Assembly: GCF_000247815.1 (NCBI RefSeq)
Contig: NC_021677.1
Span: 40,774,417 to 40,838,416, forward strand
Direction of reading: 5' to 3'
Length of the DNA: 64,000 nt
From: Ficedula albicollis
Taxonomy: Eukaryota > Chordata > Aves > Passeriformes > Muscicapidae
Shown here: positions 62,341-64,000 of the stretch, one piece after another
How the letters are laid out: each line of letters starts with the position of its first letter
How positions within the stretch are numbered: the first letter of the stretch is position 1
The notes under the pieces: generated by a model
Seen by the model: the letters and a program-made list of their open reading frames with translations, nothing else
The model's database searches: none
What the model was told of the DNA's origin: nothing
Translations under genes and position numbers: made by a program

Positions 62341-62895
62341 TCCGTGGGTGCCAAGCAGAGGCACTGCTGCGTTTTGCAGGTGTTTGCCAAGTGAGGCATC
62401 CCTTTTCTTCTTGCAGACCTTCCCTGGAGGCAGTGACCTAATTCTCTGTCTAGCTCCAGACAGCAGGTAATGGATGAGTGTCTAAGGCAGTCAGGTGCTG
62501 GTGCATGCTGGCACTGCTCTATGACTGGGCAGCATGATGGCACCCCATACAGCCAGTGTAACAGGCTGGCAAAGCCAAGCTCACTGCTCCAAACAAACCC
62601 CCTCAGCCGCAGGTGTTAGGTGTTCTCTGTATCTGCAAAGTGGCTGCAGGCACCTGTTCTGCTGTCTGTTGAATACCTACAGGTTGCTGCATCACGTGCA
62701 CAAGTCTTAGGAGCAATGTAAGCAGCCAGTGTAACCTGTGTGACATGGAGCCTCATTCAGGCAGGGCTTTGGAGCAGCACATTTCTTCATCTGACACCAA
62801 CCATCTGCTGTGGCTGCAAGGTCCCACTCTTCTTGGCAGCTGAGCTCTCATGTTGGGGTAGCAGCACCTCTGCATTTCTCCCAGCCATGCTCTGG
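62341..62895. other. Non-coding stretch, nothing recognised
   Basis: No exon or repeat recognised. Confidence 0.5.
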
Positions 62896-63025
62896 TGTGT
62901 GCCTAAGTGCCAGCTGACACCCGGGTGGTTTAGATGTGGGTGCCAAAGAGTTCAAGGCTCTGTGTGCCTAAGTGCCAGCTGACACCCGAGTCGTTTAGAT
63001 GTGGGTGCCAAAGAGTTCAAGGCTG
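62896..63025. repeat. Tandem duplication, 65-bp unit, two copies
   Basis: gcctaagtgccagctgacac at 62901 recurs at 62966; each copy runs through gatgtgggtgccaaagagtt. Two substitutions (cgggtggtt versus cgagtcgtt). Confidence 0.93.
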
Positions 63026-64000
63026 TGCTCCAAATTCAAGATAGAGATACCTGGTGGGTCCCTCTCACTGTGCAGCAGTGGCAAAGGAGGAAGGCTTCAT
63101 GAGGAATGGGATGAAGAAGAGTACATCCATCCTTTATAACTGTGATGTCATGGTAAATGCGGGGAAACTTCCCTGGGCTGCTGCGTTTGCTTCTGTCTCC
63201 CCTGCTGTGAAATCAGTAGACATCCAAAGATGGTGCTGACCTAAATTAGGGCTGCAGGAAAATTTCCCTACGTAGGGACTAAAAGTCCCACTAGTTTAGA
63301 GTGGAAACTAGTGAAATGCCGCGTGATAGAGATGTGCAGAGCAATTCCTGGCTTAGAGATAAGTCTGTTCCTCTGCTCACCCCCTCACAAGATGTTCAAA
63401 GAAATGGAAAGACAACTCATTTCACACTGGTAAACTGACACACTTCTCAGAGAGCCAGCAAACTGGTTTGTGCAGGTGGGCAAGATGCCCTGCTGGCCAA
63501 CAGTTTCGGATGGCTCACAAAGGATCAGGTATTGATATAAAAAACAAGGATACCCAAAACTGAAGTAAAAAATTTGGCTTAAATAAGATAAAGGATGGCA
63601 TGATTCTTAGACGTCTGCTTTGGGATTCAGAATGGTGGCAAGGAATTTCTATTTTCCTGTCCCTTCTTTCAAACCAATTTTGGCATTATTAGTGACACCA
63701 GGAGGACCAAGTCTCCAAGTCAGGGCCTTGCACCATGACTGCTGACATGGCTTAGGGTGTAGCACCTCTCCCTTGTCCTGCCTCCAAAGCACCATGAGGG
63801 ATGAGGTGCCATGAGAGGTTGCAGGTCTGGGCACTGCTGTTGGCAGCCACATACAAAGCTGTAGGAAAAGTAGCCATGTCCCAGGATTGCAGAACACCTC
63901 TCTCTTGCCAGGGTACCAAAAGGCAAGTGTGGAAAGCACAAGATTGATGATCATCTGAAAGTGCTCCCTCTCCCTCCCTCCATCTGCTGCTCCAAGCCCC
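63026..64000. other. Non-coding stretch to window end
   Basis: No exon, repeat or RNA gene recognised. Confidence 0.5.

Noticed and set aside
59006..64000. BATF, the expected downstream neighbour in mammals
   Set aside because: No exon resembling the BATF N-terminus or its bZIP region was found; it probably lies beyond the window.

Overview
The window looks like bird nuclear DNA. It carries one vertebrate gene that can be recognised with confidence, JDP2 (Jun dimerization protein 2, a small bZIP repressor of the AP-1 family), on the + strand in the last quarter. All recognisable dispersed repeats are CR1-type LINE fragments, most of them 3' ends of the kind abundant in birds. No mammalian-type SINEs, bacterial genes, CRISPR arrays, tRNA or rRNA genes were seen. 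The species cannot be named from this.

Layout. 0.2-0.8 kb: an old, decayed CR1. 2.35-3.28 kb: the first of seven pure-G blocks. 5.9 kb: a CR1 3' end. 6.95-7.4 kb: a CpG island with a possible first exon. About 7.9-8.15 kb: an antisense CR1 fragment containing a tandem duplication. 11.3-12.06 kb: a CpG island broken by two G blocks around a GC-rich minisatellite. 12.15-13.2 kb: a CR1 whose middle is replaced by a G block. 13-36 kb: non-coding sequence with a G block (24.7-25.6 kb) and several short tandem duplications. 36.4-38.06 kb: a CpG island largely replaced by a 1,269-base G block, the best-placed candidate for the JDP2 promoter. 38-48 kb: non-coding, with tandem duplications and CR1 pieces. 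48.9-56 kb: JDP2. 57.75-58.63 kb: another CpG island with a G block, then a CR1. 59-64 kb: non-coding.

JDP2. Three coding segments (201, 105 and 186 nt including stop) join in phase 0 to a 163-residue protein, the length I recall for human JDP2. It has the N-terminal region with a VKSE SUMO-type site, the bZIP basic region with its N-x7-R signature, a zipper with leucines at 100/107/114/121/128, and a TP site at Thr148. The first coding exon is present twice, as part of a 648-bp head-to-tail duplication that is about 99% identical. Both copies have intact splice sites, but splicing both into one mRNA would hit a stop, so only one can be used per transcript.

Two features colour the reading of the window. 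First, seven uninterrupted G runs of 129-1,269 bases (4,569 bases in all) are almost certainly assembly or gap-fill artefacts; they sit in GC-rich or repeat sequence, and one overwrites the inside of a CR1. They create long false polyglycine and polyproline reading frames. Second, about a dozen high-identity direct tandem duplications (38-648 bp units) are scattered along the window. They are either a real property of the locus or unmerged assembly variants. I found no evidence of a new multi-gene system; the JDP2 exon duplication is the most interesting biological lead.
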